Shown in pieces: positions 8,932 to 16,779 of a stretch of 41,882 bases of DNA. The translations under genes were made by a program, and so were the position numbers. The stretch covers positions 1 through 41,882 of the forward strand of contig NZ_JAQTMS010000045.1 in NCBI RefSeq assembly GCF_028714215.1, read 5' to 3'. A model generated the notes under the pieces. The model was not told where the DNA came from and did no database searches. It saw nothing but the letters and a program-made list of their open reading frames with translations. Numbering within the stretch: the first letter of the stretch is position 1; every line of letters begins with the position of its first letter. Source of the stretch: Rhodoferax sp. (GTDB taxonomy: Bacteria; Pseudomonadota; Gammaproteobacteria; Burkholderiales; Burkholderiaceae_C).

Positions 8932-11268
8932 TCAGGCATAAGTGTCGACGCCCCGTCCGGTGCCGCCGCGGCGCGCCCCGGCCAGTGTCCGCGTGCTGAT
9001 GGCGGCCGGTTCCGGAAAACTGTTGTCACGGTACGCCTGCTGCCTGGCGGCGCCATGCTGCTGCTGGGCAAAGGCACTGTGCGCCTGACTCTCGGAACTG
9101 ACCGAGGTCTGGCCCAGACTGATGCCGCTGTCGGCCAGGCTGGCACGCAACTGCGGCATGGCGGCTTCCACCGCGGCGCGCACCGAGGCGTGGGCCGAGA
9201 CAAACATGACTTGCATCTGATGCTGGTTCAGGTGCAGTGTCACTTGCATGGGACCCAGCCCCGGCGGGTTGAGCTGGAGTTCGGTGACCTGCCGGCCGGC
9301 CTTGCCCAACTGGAGCACTTGCTGGCTTAGGGCCTGGTTCCATTCCTTGCTGCCGACTTCGGGGCTCAGCCGGGGGGCGTTGGGCATCTCGCCGGTGTTG
9401 GCGGCGGCGTGGCCAGCCGTGCCGACGGAGGCCGCTTGCTGCGGATGGAGCAGCGACGGTGCGCTGGTGCCAAGTGCCTCGGCAGCCGGCGCAGCGGGGT
9501 CAGGCCCCAGTGCCTGACTGGCGAAGCTGCCGGTCGCGAGCGGCGGGGCCGCCGGCTCGCCGGCGCCGGCTGACACTGCCGGCAGCGTCGGCTGGCTGGC
9601 GTCGTCGCCCGCCAGCGTCGTCTTCCCTGCCTTGAGGGCTGGTTGTGGCGTGCTGCTCAGCTCCGGTAGCGTGGCGTCCGGAGCGGCACTCAAGGCCCCC
9701 GTCTTGACCGTCACGGCCTGTCGGGGCGTTCTTGCCGCCAGAGGGGTTGTTGCCGCTGCGGCGATGGCAGGCCCGGCATGAGCGTCGATGGAGGGTAGGG
9801 GAGCGGCTGCCGCCGTTGTCGAGTCGCCGGGCCGGGCGACTGCGGGGTGCAGACTGTCGGTGCTTTGCGCTTGGTTCCGCGAGGACCAATCCGTCAGGCC
9901 GGCGTCGGCAACCAGCCGTTGTGCTGCGCTGCTTGCGACAGCGGGCGCCAGGGTCGGCTTGTCGCTTGCCGCAGCAGGCTCAGTCTGCGTCACTTGGCCG
10001 GGCGACTGCTGCCCGGCGGGCAGCGCCGGCACTGGCAGCCCGTTGTCGAGGCCTGCACTGGTTGGCCTTGGCTTAACTGTTGGCGCCGCGCTGCTGGCCC
10101 TGGCGCTTGTCATTGCGGGCTCGACCCGCAATCCAGGCCGCTGCGTCGTGCCATCCGCTACAGCGGAGTCCGGCGCCGGCGTGTCCGCGCCGGCACGGCG
10201 CGCCAGCGGCAACATGGAACCGGCCAGCGCCGCCGTCACATCGGCACTCATGGCGAGCGCAGGGGACAGACTGGCGAGGCTTCTTTCATCGTCCTGGGTC
10301 GAACGATCGGCCTGGCCGGCGCCGGGTGCCGGCCCTGGTGCCATGTTGGTCTCGGCGGCGGGCGCCGCAGCGCCCTGGAGCGCAGTTGGCGGCGTCGCGA
10401 CCGGCACCGGCAGTGGGCCATCGAGGCCGGCACTGGCTGGCCTTGCGGCAACGGTTGCCGCTGCGCTGTTGGTCCTGGACGGCTCGACCGGCAATCCAGG
10501 CCGCTGCTTGGTGCCTTGCGCTGCCGCGGCGTGCGGTGCCGGTGTGCCTGCGCCGGCAGGGCGCGCCAGCGGCAACGTGGAGTCGGCCAGCGCCGCCGTC
10601 GGATCGGCGCTCAGGGCGACCGTGGCGTTCAGATTGTTGGCACTTGCGGCAGCGCCATCGGCGCAGTCCTCTGCCCTGCCGATGGTGGCGGCCGGCGCCG
10701 GTGCCGCACCGGTCGCGGTGGCGGGCGTCTGGGTCGCCGGGTCGACTCCGGCAGCCAGCCCGGCTGACAACGAGGCCTGCGCTGTGTCGGCCAGCGTTGC
10801 GGCTGGGTTGTCGGGGTTGGCGCTCAATGTCTTGGCCTGAACCGTTGTCGATGCTGACGTTGCCGACGCAACCGGCAATCCGGGCCGGCGCGCCGTGCCG
10901 GCCAGCGCCTGTGGTGCGGCGCCATCGCTCAGGCTGGTCGGGTGGTCCGCGCGGCCAGCCAGCCGCTGCTCGCCGGTGTTGGTTTTGCTGGTGCTGCCGT
11001 CCACCCCGACCCGGGTCATGGCGATCGCGTTGGCCAGTTCCGCCGAATCGTCCTTGGGCGCCAGTGACGGGCGCCGCACCGGTGTCGATGCCGCTGTTTT
11101 GGGGCTGATTTTTTCCGCTGTTTCAAGGCTCGCCCCGAGGGAGCGAACCAGCACTTCGTCAAAACTGGGCGACGCTGGCTGCGCCGGCTCGTCGCGCAGC
11201 GCGCCGGCCCGGGCGGACAGCACCGCAGCCTGACCTGGGGCGGTGTTGGGGCGGAGTATCAAGGACAT
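8932..11268 (-). CDS. fliK: Flagellar hook-length control protein FliK
   Basis: FliK measures hook length and triggers the FlhB export-specificity switch. The 778-aa product is much longer than the 405 aa of E. coli FliK. Residues 1 to about 630 are Ala/Pro/Thr/Gly-rich and low-complexity. The C-terminal Flg_hook domain (about residues 638-727) shows the key ELQLNPPGLGPMQVTL core and a following VSAHASVRAAVEAAMPQLR helix. The excess length comes partly from a duplicated block of about 75 residues (219-292 and 340-417). The ATG at 11268 has CAGGCA upstream. fliJ ends 33 nt upstream. Confidence 0.93.
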   Translation of the reverse strand: MSLILRPNTAPGQAAVLSARAGALRDEPAQPASPSFDEVLVRSLGASLETAEKISPKTAASTPVRRPSLAPKDDSAELANAIAMTRVGVDGSTSKTNTGEQRLAGRADHPTSLSDGAAPQALAGTARRPGLPVASATSASTTVQAKTLSANPDNPAATLADTAQASLSAGLAAGVDPATQTPATATGAAPAPAATIGRAEDCADGAAASANNLNATVALSADPTAALADSTLPLARPAGAGTPAPHAAAAQGTKQRPGLPVEPSRTNSAAATVAARPASAGLDGPLPVPVATPPTALQGAAAPAAETNMAPGPAPGAGQADRSTQDDERSLASLSPALAMSADVTAALAGSMLPLARRAGADTPAPDSAVADGTTQRPGLRVEPAMTSARASSAAPTVKPRPTSAGLDNGLPVPALPAGQQSPGQVTQTEPAAASDKPTLAPAVASSAAQRLVADAGLTDWSSRNQAQSTDSLHPAVARPGDSTTAAAAPLPSIDAHAGPAIAAAATTPLAARTPRQAVTVKTGALSAAPDATLPELSSTPQPALKAGKTTLAGDDASQPTLPAVSAGAGEPAAPPLATGSFASQALGPDPAAPAAEALGTSAPSLLHPQQAASVGTAGHAAANTGEMPNAPRLSPEVGSKEWNQALSQQVLQLGKAGRQVTELQLNPPGLGPMQVTLHLNQHQMQVMFVSAHASVRAAVEAAMPQLRASLADSGISLGQTSVSSESQAHSAFAQQQHGAARQQAYRDNSFPEPAAISTRTLAGARRGGTGRGVDTYA
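10018..10614 (-). repeat. Duplicated ~75-codon segment inside fliK
   Basis: Two blocks of the FliK linker are clearly related: residues 219-292 (10393-10614) and 340-417 (10018-10251). Both read (L/M)SAD.TAALA.S.LPLAR.AGA.TPAP, then QRPGL.VEP, then P.SAGLD..LPVP. The matching DNA is visible as repeated AATCCAGGCCGCTGC near 10130 and 10495. A weaker third piece (ARRPGLPVAS) occurs around residues 126-136. This looks like past unequal duplication in a length-variable ruler region. Confidence 0.75.
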
Positions 11269-11301
11269 GGTATTGCCTGAAAAAATTAGTGTGAACAGGC
11301 C

Positions 11302-11757
11302 CTAGTCGCCGACGGTGCCGGCGCGCAGGTAGAACTGGCGCGCCGTGCGTTCATCGCAGTCGCGTTGCTCGCGTCGATTCAAGGCCACCATTTCCTGCTG
11401 GTGAACCCGCTCCGCCAGGGTGTCGAAGGAATTCAGGCGGCCCTTGTTGTGCTGCCAGTCGCTGCGTCCGTGTGCCAGCCGGGCGTCGGCCTGCGAGGTC
11501 ACGGCCCGCTGCTGTTCGATGGCGGCATCCAGGGTGCCGATGAACTGCTGGAAATTGCGCAGGTGGGCGGCTGCCACGCCGTTTTGCAAATGCGCCTGCA
11601 ACTGGGTCAGGTACTCCTGCCGGTACTGCTGCAACAGATCGAGTTTGCCGGCGGCACTGGTGTGCGCCGTTTGCAGCTGGCCCAGGCGTCGGGTCGCCTC
11701 GTCGGTTTTATTTTGGGCCAGCTCAATCAGGGTTGCGAGCGGGAGTTTGCTGGACAT
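11302..11757 (-). CDS. fliJ: Flagellar export chaperone/stalk protein FliJ
   Basis: FliJ forms the central coiled-coil stalk of the FliH-FliI export ATPase. The 151-aa product is nearly all helical and coiled-coil-like, rich in Gln, Arg, Glu and Ala, with typical FliJ length. Recognisable stretches include LQQYRQEYLTQLQ and, near the C-terminus, the conserved ERVHQQEMVALNRREQRDCD region. It follows fliI by 26 nt, in the standard fliH-I-J-K order. The ATG at 11757 matches the family start. Confidence 0.92.
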   Translation of the reverse strand: MSSKLPLATLIELAQNKTDEATRRLGQLQTAHTSAAGKLDLLQQYRQEYLTQLQAHLQNGVAAAHLRNFQQFIGTLDAAIEQQRAVTSQADARLAHGRSDWQHNKGRLNSFDTLAERVHQQEMVALNRREQRDCDERTARQFYLRAGTVGD

Positions 11758-11783
11758 GTCGGGAGGCTCCGGAAAGTATCTGA

Positions 11784-13205
11784 TTACGCGGCCGTCAGCA
11801 CATCGTGCAACTGGCTGGTGGCGGCGTGGTAGTCGACGCGTTCATCCATCGCCTGCTGCAGGAAGGCTTCCATTTTGGGGTACAGCGCAATGGCGTGATC
11901 GAGGTGCGCGTCGTGGCCGGGGGCGTAGGCGCCGACGCTGATCAGATCGCGATTGCGCTGGTAACGCGACAACATCTGCTTGAAGCCGCTGACTTCCTTG
12001 AACTGCGCCGGCTCGATCAGCGCCGTCATGGCGCGGCTGATGGAGGCCTCGATGTCGATCGCCGGGTAGTGGCCGGCTTCGGCCAGGCTGCGCGACAACA
12101 CCACGTGGCCGTCCAGAATGGCGCGCGCGGCATCGGCAATCGGGTCTTGCAGATCGTCGCCCTCGGTCAACACGGTGTAGAAGGCGGTGATCGAGCCGCC
12201 CTGGCCGTTGGCGTCGCGCTCGCCATTGCCGGCGCGTTCCACCAGGGTTGGCAGCTTGGCAAAGACCGAGGGCGGATAGCCTTTGGTGGCAGGTGGCTCG
12301 CCCACCGCCAGCGCGATTTCGCGCTGCGCCATCGCATAACGGGTCAGCGAATCCATGATCAGCAGCACGTTCTTGCCCTGATCGCGAAAGTATTCGGCCA
12401 GGCAGGTGGCATAGGCGGCGCCCTGCAGGCGCAGCAGCGGCGAAGTGTCGGCTGGTGCCGCCACCACCACCGCGCGTGCCATGCCTTCGGCGCCCAGCGT
12501 GTTGTCGATGAAGTCCTTCACCTCGCGGCCGCGCTCGCCGATCAGGCCCACCACAATCACGTCGGCGCTGGTGTAGCGGGCCATCATGCCCAGCAGCACG
12601 CTCTTGCCGACGCCGGAGCCGGCGAACAAGCCCATGCGCTGCCCGCGCCCGACCGTCAGCAGGCCATTGATGGCCCGCACCCCGACATCCAGCACGCTGT
12701 CGATCGGGGCCCGGCTCAGCGGGTTGATGGGGGCCGCCGTGAGCGCTACTTCACGGGTGAATTGGAGCGGGCCCAGAGCGTCCAGCGGCCGACCGGCGGC
12801 ATCCACCACGCGGCCCAGCATGCCTTCGCCGACCGGCAGCCGTTTGGTCCTGGGGCCACTCTCGCTGCCGCGTCCGGGCGGCGACTCGAGGGCGTAAACG
12901 CGGGCTCCCGGCAGCAGGCCGTCGACTTCGCTTTGCGGCATCAGGAAGACGCGGTCGCCGGCGAAGCCGACCACCTCGGCCTCCGCGGTTTTGTGCAGAT
13001 AGCCGGGCGGCAGTTCAATCAGGCAGTCGCTGCCGACCGGCAGCCGCAGCCCGACCGCCTCCAGCACCAGGCCAACGGCGCGCGTCAGGCGGCCGCAGGC
13101 GCGCACCGGAACGCTCTGGGCCACGGCGCTGCTGGCCTCACGCAGGGCGGCTTGCCACAGTGCCAAGTGCGGGTTGTCGGCCAGCGCGGCGGCGCTGTCA
13201 TTCAT
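11784..13205 (-). CDS. fliI: Flagellum-specific export ATPase FliI
   Basis: FliI is the hexameric ATPase at the base of the export apparatus, related to F1 beta. The 473-aa product has the Walker A loop AGSGVGKS (about residues 195-202), the Walker [17 protein letters not shown] block, and the type III ATPase signature [14 protein letters not shown]. The ATG at 13205 has a near-perfect GGAGGTG Shine-Dalgarno and overlaps the end of fliH by 8 nt. A longer open frame reaching 13412 is a GC-rich extension overlapping fliH and is rejected. Confidence 0.97.
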   Translation of the reverse strand: MNDSAAALADNPHLALWQAALREASSAVAQSVPVRACGRLTRAVGLVLEAVGLRLPVGSDCLIELPPGYLHKTAEAEVVGFAGDRVFLMPQSEVDGLLPGARVYALESPPGRGSESGPRTKRLPVGEGMLGRVVDAAGRPLDALGPLQFTREVALTAAPINPLSRAPIDSVLDVGVRAINGLLTVGRGQRMGLFAGSGVGKSVLLGMMARYTSADVIVVGLIGERGREVKDFIDNTLGAEGMARAVVVAAPADTSPLLRLQGAAYATCLAEYFRDQGKNVLLIMDSLTRYAMAQREIALAVGEPPATKGYPPSVFAKLPTLVERAGNGERDANGQGGSITAFYTVLTEGDDLQDPIADAARAILDGHVVLSRSLAEAGHYPAIDIEASISRAMTALIEPAQFKEVSGFKQMLSRYQRNRDLISVGAYAPGHDAHLDHAIALYPKMEAFLQQAMDERVDYHAATSQLHDVLTAA

Positions 13206-13926
13206 GCGGCACCTCCAGGGCGGCCGGCGCAGCGCCGGCGAAGGCGGCGTTAACCCGCTCCCAGCGCGTTTCCAGGGTGGCATCGAGGGCGCCGCCGGCG
13301 GCATGCACGCGGCAACCGCCGCGCTGGATCGAGAGGTCGGTGCGTATGCGCCAGCCCGCCGCATGCAGTTCGTCGGCCAGATGCTGCTGCACCAGTGCCG
13401 CATCGTCGACATGCATCAAGAGCCGCGGCGTGCCGCCCAGCGTCGGCTCCATGCGCAGCAACTCGCGCACCAGTGCCAGGATGTGGCGCGGCTCGGTGGT
13501 CAGTTCCTGGCGCACCATCTGGCGTGCGATATCACGCGCCAGCGCCAGCAAATCGTCGGCCACCTCGCGCTCGGCGGCGCGCATGGCCGTGGGCAATGAT
13601 TGCAACAAGTCGTGCAGCGCCTGTGCCTGTTCCTGGGCCTGGCTCAGGCCGGCGGCATAACCCTCGGCCTGGCCCTGCGCGTAGCCTTCGCGGTGCCCTT
13701 CGGCCTGGCCGGCTTGCTGCGCTTGCAGGCGCAGCCGGACCAGTTCCGCTTCATCGATCAGCGGGGCCGGATGGGCCGTTGCCGGCGGCAGCGCGCGCGG
13801 GGCCGCCGCGGCACTGCCAGCGCTGCGTGGTGCGGCGCTGATCGAACTCATTTCCCAGCGTTGCCAGGCGCTCATCAGCTCCGCGGGTACGCCCGGACGC
13901 GCCAGCGCGGCAAGCTTGTCAGACAT
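13198..13926 (-). CDS. fliH: Flagellar export ATPase regulator FliH
   Basis: FliH dimers link FliI to the C-ring protein FliN and inhibit the ATPase. The 242-aa product has a variable N-terminus, a Gly/Ala/Gln-rich helical repeat region typical of FliH ([20 protein letters not shown], with GxxxG-like spacing) and a C-terminal domain resembling the ATPase peripheral stalk. I use the ATG at 13926 (MSDKLAAL), which overlaps the end of fliG by 8 nt; an ATG at 13932 would add two residues and cannot be excluded. Confidence 0.92.
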   Translation of the reverse strand: MSDKLAALARPGVPAELMSAWQRWEMSSISAAPRSAGSAAAAPRALPPATAHPAPLIDEAELVRLRLQAQQAGQAEGHREGYAQGQAEGYAAGLSQAQEQAQALHDLLQSLPTAMRAAEREVADDLLALARDIARQMVRQELTTEPRHILALVRELLRMEPTLGGTPRLLMHVDDAALVQQHLADELHAAGWRIRTDLSIQRGGCRVHAAGGALDATLETRWERVNAAFAGAAPAALEVPHE

Positions 13927-14911
13927 AAGCATCCTGGCCCGCGCCGCCGGCCGCGATCTCGCCGGCATCGGTCAGACGGCGCACGATCATCAGAATATTC
14001 TTTTGCTCCGCCTCGACCTGCGAGACCCGCACCGGGCCGCGTATTTCCAGGTCTTCGCGCAAGGCCTCGGCGGCCCGTTGCGACATGTTTTTCAGGAACT
14101 TGTCGCGCATCTCCTGCGGCGAGCCCTTGAGCGCGATGATCAGCGACTCGGATTCGACTTCCTTCAACAGCAACTGGATGGCGCGGTCTTCCAGGTCCAG
14201 CAGGTTCTCGAACAGGAACATCTGGTCGAGGATCTTCTGCGCCAGGTTTTCGTCGAGTTCGCGCACATGCTTGATCAAGGCCTCTTCCTGCGTGCTGCTC
14301 ATCTGGTTGACGATTTCGGCCGCCGCCCGGACTCCGCCCAGACCGCTGTGCTGCACGCCTTCGCCCGACAGCATCTCGGACAGTACCTCGGTCAACTCCT
14401 TGAGTGCCGCCGGTTGTACGCCACCGAAAGTGGCGACCCGCAGCACGACATCGTAGCGCACCCGCTCCGAGAGCTGCTCCAGCACGCCGGCGGCCTTGCT
14501 GCGGTCCATGTGCACCAGCATGGTGGCAATGATCTGCGGATGCTCGTCGCGTATCAGTTCGGCCACCTCGGCGGCGCCCAGATGGTTCAGGCGCTCGATG
14601 CCACTGGCCGACTGATTGGACTGGGAAATGTTTTCCAGCAGGTTGGCGGCCCGGTCGCTGCCCAGCGCCTTGTTCAGCACGCCCCGCAGATAGCTGCCGG
14701 AATCGAGGTGCAGCGCCGAATACTGCTCGGTCTCCAGGCGGAACTCTTCCATCACCGCCGTGACTTCATCGTGTTTGACCTGTTGCAGGGTGGCGATGGC
14801 TTCGCCCAGGGCCTGGACCGCCGCGTGCGACAGGTGCTGCAATACGTTGCCGGCGCCTTCCTCACCCAGCGACATCAGCAGGATGGCACTTTTTCTGACG
14901 CCTTCATCCAT
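13919..14911 (-). CDS. fliG: Flagellar motor switch protein FliG
   Basis: FliG joins the MS ring to the C-ring and receives torque from MotA. The 330-aa product has normal length, an N-terminal FliF-binding domain (KSAILLMSLGEE), the middle domain containing the EHPQIIA motif (about residues 125-131) and the C-terminal torque helix with its charged residues (ALKGSPQEMRDKFLKNMSQR). The ATG at 14911 overlaps the end of fliF by 8 nt. Assignment is certain. Confidence 0.97.
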   Translation of the reverse strand: MDEGVRKSAILLMSLGEEGAGNVLQHLSHAAVQALGEAIATLQQVKHDEVTAVMEEFRLETEQYSALHLDSGSYLRGVLNKALGSDRAANLLENISQSNQSASGIERLNHLGAAEVAELIRDEHPQIIATMLVHMDRSKAAGVLEQLSERVRYDVVLRVATFGGVQPAALKELTEVLSEMLSGEGVQHSGLGGVRAAAEIVNQMSSTQEEALIKHVRELDENLAQKILDQMFLFENLLDLEDRAIQLLLKEVESESLIIALKGSPQEMRDKFLKNMSQRAAEALREDLEIRGPVRVSQVEAEQKNILMIVRRLTDAGEIAAGGAGQDAYV

Positions 14912-16604
14912 CTTTTTTATCCATCCAGCTCTTCACCAGCATGGCCACCATCTGCGGCCCCTGCGTTGCGGCTTCCTGCGCGTACTGCAGGTTGTCCAGA
15001 TGGCGCTTGCTGTGGCGCTCCTGGGTTTTGGCCGAGACCTCGGCGGCGGCAGCTTCCGCCGGCGACTCCGGCGCCGCCGTCGCTGCCGCTGCCGTCGGTT
15101 CGGCGGCCGCGTTGGCCGGCTGCAATACCCGGCGCAGCAGCGGCCGCAACACGCCGAACAACAGGTACAGGGCCAGCACGCCCAGCAGCAGGTTCTTGCC
15201 CGCTACCTTGGCCAATTCGAGATTCTCCGGCTGGCGCCACCACGGCAACTCCGGGGTCTCGCTGACCGGCTGCGCCGCAAACGGGCTGTTCACCACGTTG
15301 ACCGAGTCGCCGCGGTCGGTACTGAAACCCATGGTTTCCTTGACCAAATTCTTGATCTGCTCCAGTTCGGTCGCGGACAAGGCCTGGTTTTCGCGCTTGC
15401 CCTGGGCGCTGAGGATGCCGCGGTAGTTGACCAGCACCGCCACCGACAGGCGCTTGATGGCACCGGCGCCTTGTTGCACATGGCGAATCGAGCGGTCCAA
15501 CTCATAGTTGGTGGTGCCGTCCTTGCGGCTGTTGATCGGGCTGGCGCCGCCGATCGGGCCGGTGGGTGCTTCCGCCGCCTTGGGCGCCAGCGGCGCTCCC
15601 GCGGCGGCCGGCTTTTGGGGTGCCGCCCCGGCACTGGCCAGCGCCGCCACCGGATTGGCCGGCGCCTGGTTGCTGAGCGCGCCCGGCACGCCGCCGGCCG
15701 CGCTGCCGGCCCCCTGGCCGGACTCGCTGACTTGCTGGCTGCGAATGGCGGCGCTGCCGGGTTCGTTGTTCGGGCGGTATTTTTCGTCGGTGTTCTCGAC
15801 GACGGAGAAATCGATATCGGCCGCCACCTGGGCATGCACGTTGCCGGCGCCGACGATGGGCTGCAGAATGGCTTCGATGCGGCGGATATAGCCTTGCTCT
15901 ATTTCCTGCGTGTATTTCAACTGGCTGGTATCGAGGCCGCGGCTGTCGGCGTTGGCCGCCGATAACAGGTTGCCGGACTGGTCGACCAGCGTCACGCTTT
16001 TGGCCGACAGCTCCGGCACGCTGCTGGAGATCAGATGCACGATGGCACTGATCTGGCCCTCGTCGATGGTTCGCCCCGGGTGCAGCGTCAGCACCACCGA
16101 GGCGCTCGGTTTCTTCTGCTCGCGCACGAACAGGGACGGTTTCGGCAAGGCCAGGTGCACCCGCGCTGAGCTGACGGCGGCAATCGAGTTGATGGAGCGT
16201 GCCAGCTCGCCTTCGAGGGCGCGCTGGTAGTTGATCTGTTCGGCAAACTGGCTGGTGCCGAACTTCTGGTTGTCCAGCAGTTCAAAGCCGACCGTGCCGC
16301 CCTTGGGCAAACCCTGGGCCGCCAGCCGCAGGCGCGCTTCGGGCACCTTGTTGGCGGCCACCAGCAAGGCGCCGCCGCCCTCCGTGAACTTGTACGGAAT
16401 GTTCATTTGCTGGAGCGAGGCGATGATGGCGCCGCCGTCGCGGTCCGACAGATTGCTGTACAGCACGCCGTAGTCGGGCGCACGGCTCCACAGCCACAGC
16501 GCGGCCGCGGCGGCCACTGCGGCGGAGACCCCTAGCATCAGCGGCAAACGCGGGTTGGCGCGCCACTGCTCCAGCCAGGAGGGGGGGGCGACAGTCGTAC
16601 TCAT
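14904..16604 (-). CDS. fliF: Flagellar MS-ring protein FliF
   Basis: FliF builds the membrane MS ring on which the motor and export gate assemble. The 566-aa product has two transmembrane helices (about residues 20-40 and 467-484), periplasmic ring-building motifs between them (YGVLYSNLSDRDGGAI; SINSIAAVSSARVHLALP), a Pro/Ala/Gly-rich insertion around residues 300-370, and a C-terminal FliG-binding tail (NLQYAQEAATQGPQMVA). The ATG at 16604 gives a usual N-terminus, but the Shine-Dalgarno is weak. It is the first gene of the long minus-strand block, and its upstream region is shared with the divergent glycosylation island. Confidence 0.96.
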   Translation of the reverse strand: MSTTVAPPSWLEQWRANPRLPLMLGVSAAVAAAAALWLWSRAPDYGVLYSNLSDRDGGAIIASLQQMNIPYKFTEGGGALLVAANKVPEARLRLAAQGLPKGGTVGFELLDNQKFGTSQFAEQINYQRALEGELARSINSIAAVSSARVHLALPKPSLFVREQKKPSASVVLTLHPGRTIDEGQISAIVHLISSSVPELSAKSVTLVDQSGNLLSAANADSRGLDTSQLKYTQEIEQGYIRRIEAILQPIVGAGNVHAQVAADIDFSVVENTDEKYRPNNEPGSAAIRSQQVSESGQGAGSAAGGVPGALSNQAPANPVAALASAGAAPQKPAAAGAPLAPKAAEAPTGPIGGASPINSRKDGTTNYELDRSIRHVQQGAGAIKRLSVAVLVNYRGILSAQGKRENQALSATELEQIKNLVKETMGFSTDRGDSVNVVNSPFAAQPVSETPELPWWRQPENLELAKVAGKNLLLGVLALYLLFGVLRPLLRRVLQPANAAAEPTAAAATAAPESPAEAAAAEVSAKTQERHSKRHLDNLQYAQEAATQGPQMVAMLVKSWMDKKDG

Positions 16605-16658
16605 GCGAGTGATTGTGAAAGCGCGGCACTCCAACCGATAGCCCAAACAACCGGGGGA

Positions 16659-16711
16659 TTTGCCGTCTTTTGGCGTGATCGGCGGAACTGTTCGCTGCTA
16701 CGCTTCAAGCC
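16659..16711 (+). promoter_or_regulatory. Candidate activator-dependent promoter of the glycosylation island (matches the fliE upstream region)
   Basis: TTTGCCGTCT (16659-16668) is followed 30 nt later by TACGCTTCAAGCC (16699-16711). The same two blocks, 31 nt apart, lie upstream of fliE at 23635-23688. TACGCT preceded by TGC reads as an extended -10 (TGnTACGCT), with a poor -35 at the expected place, as in activator-dependent promoters. The gap 16605-16779 must also hold the divergent fliF promoter. FlhDC is the natural candidate activator, but I cannot match its consensus confidently. Confidence 0.5.
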
Positions 16712-16779
16712 ATAGTCAGGACACGGCGAAGGGCTCAGACGCACTTTGGCAGGTAGAACAGCAATCAAGGAAGAGGAAT

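Noticed and set aside
11784..13412. Longer fliI starting at 13412
   Set aside because: The extra 69 codons overlap fliH in another frame; the ATG at 13205 has an excellent Shine-Dalgarno and gives the family N-terminus.
16615..16641. Possible sigma-28 site (GTGAAAGC...ACCGATAG) in front of the island
   Set aside because: Only the -10 resembles the consensus; the -35 does not align at an 11-nt spacing.
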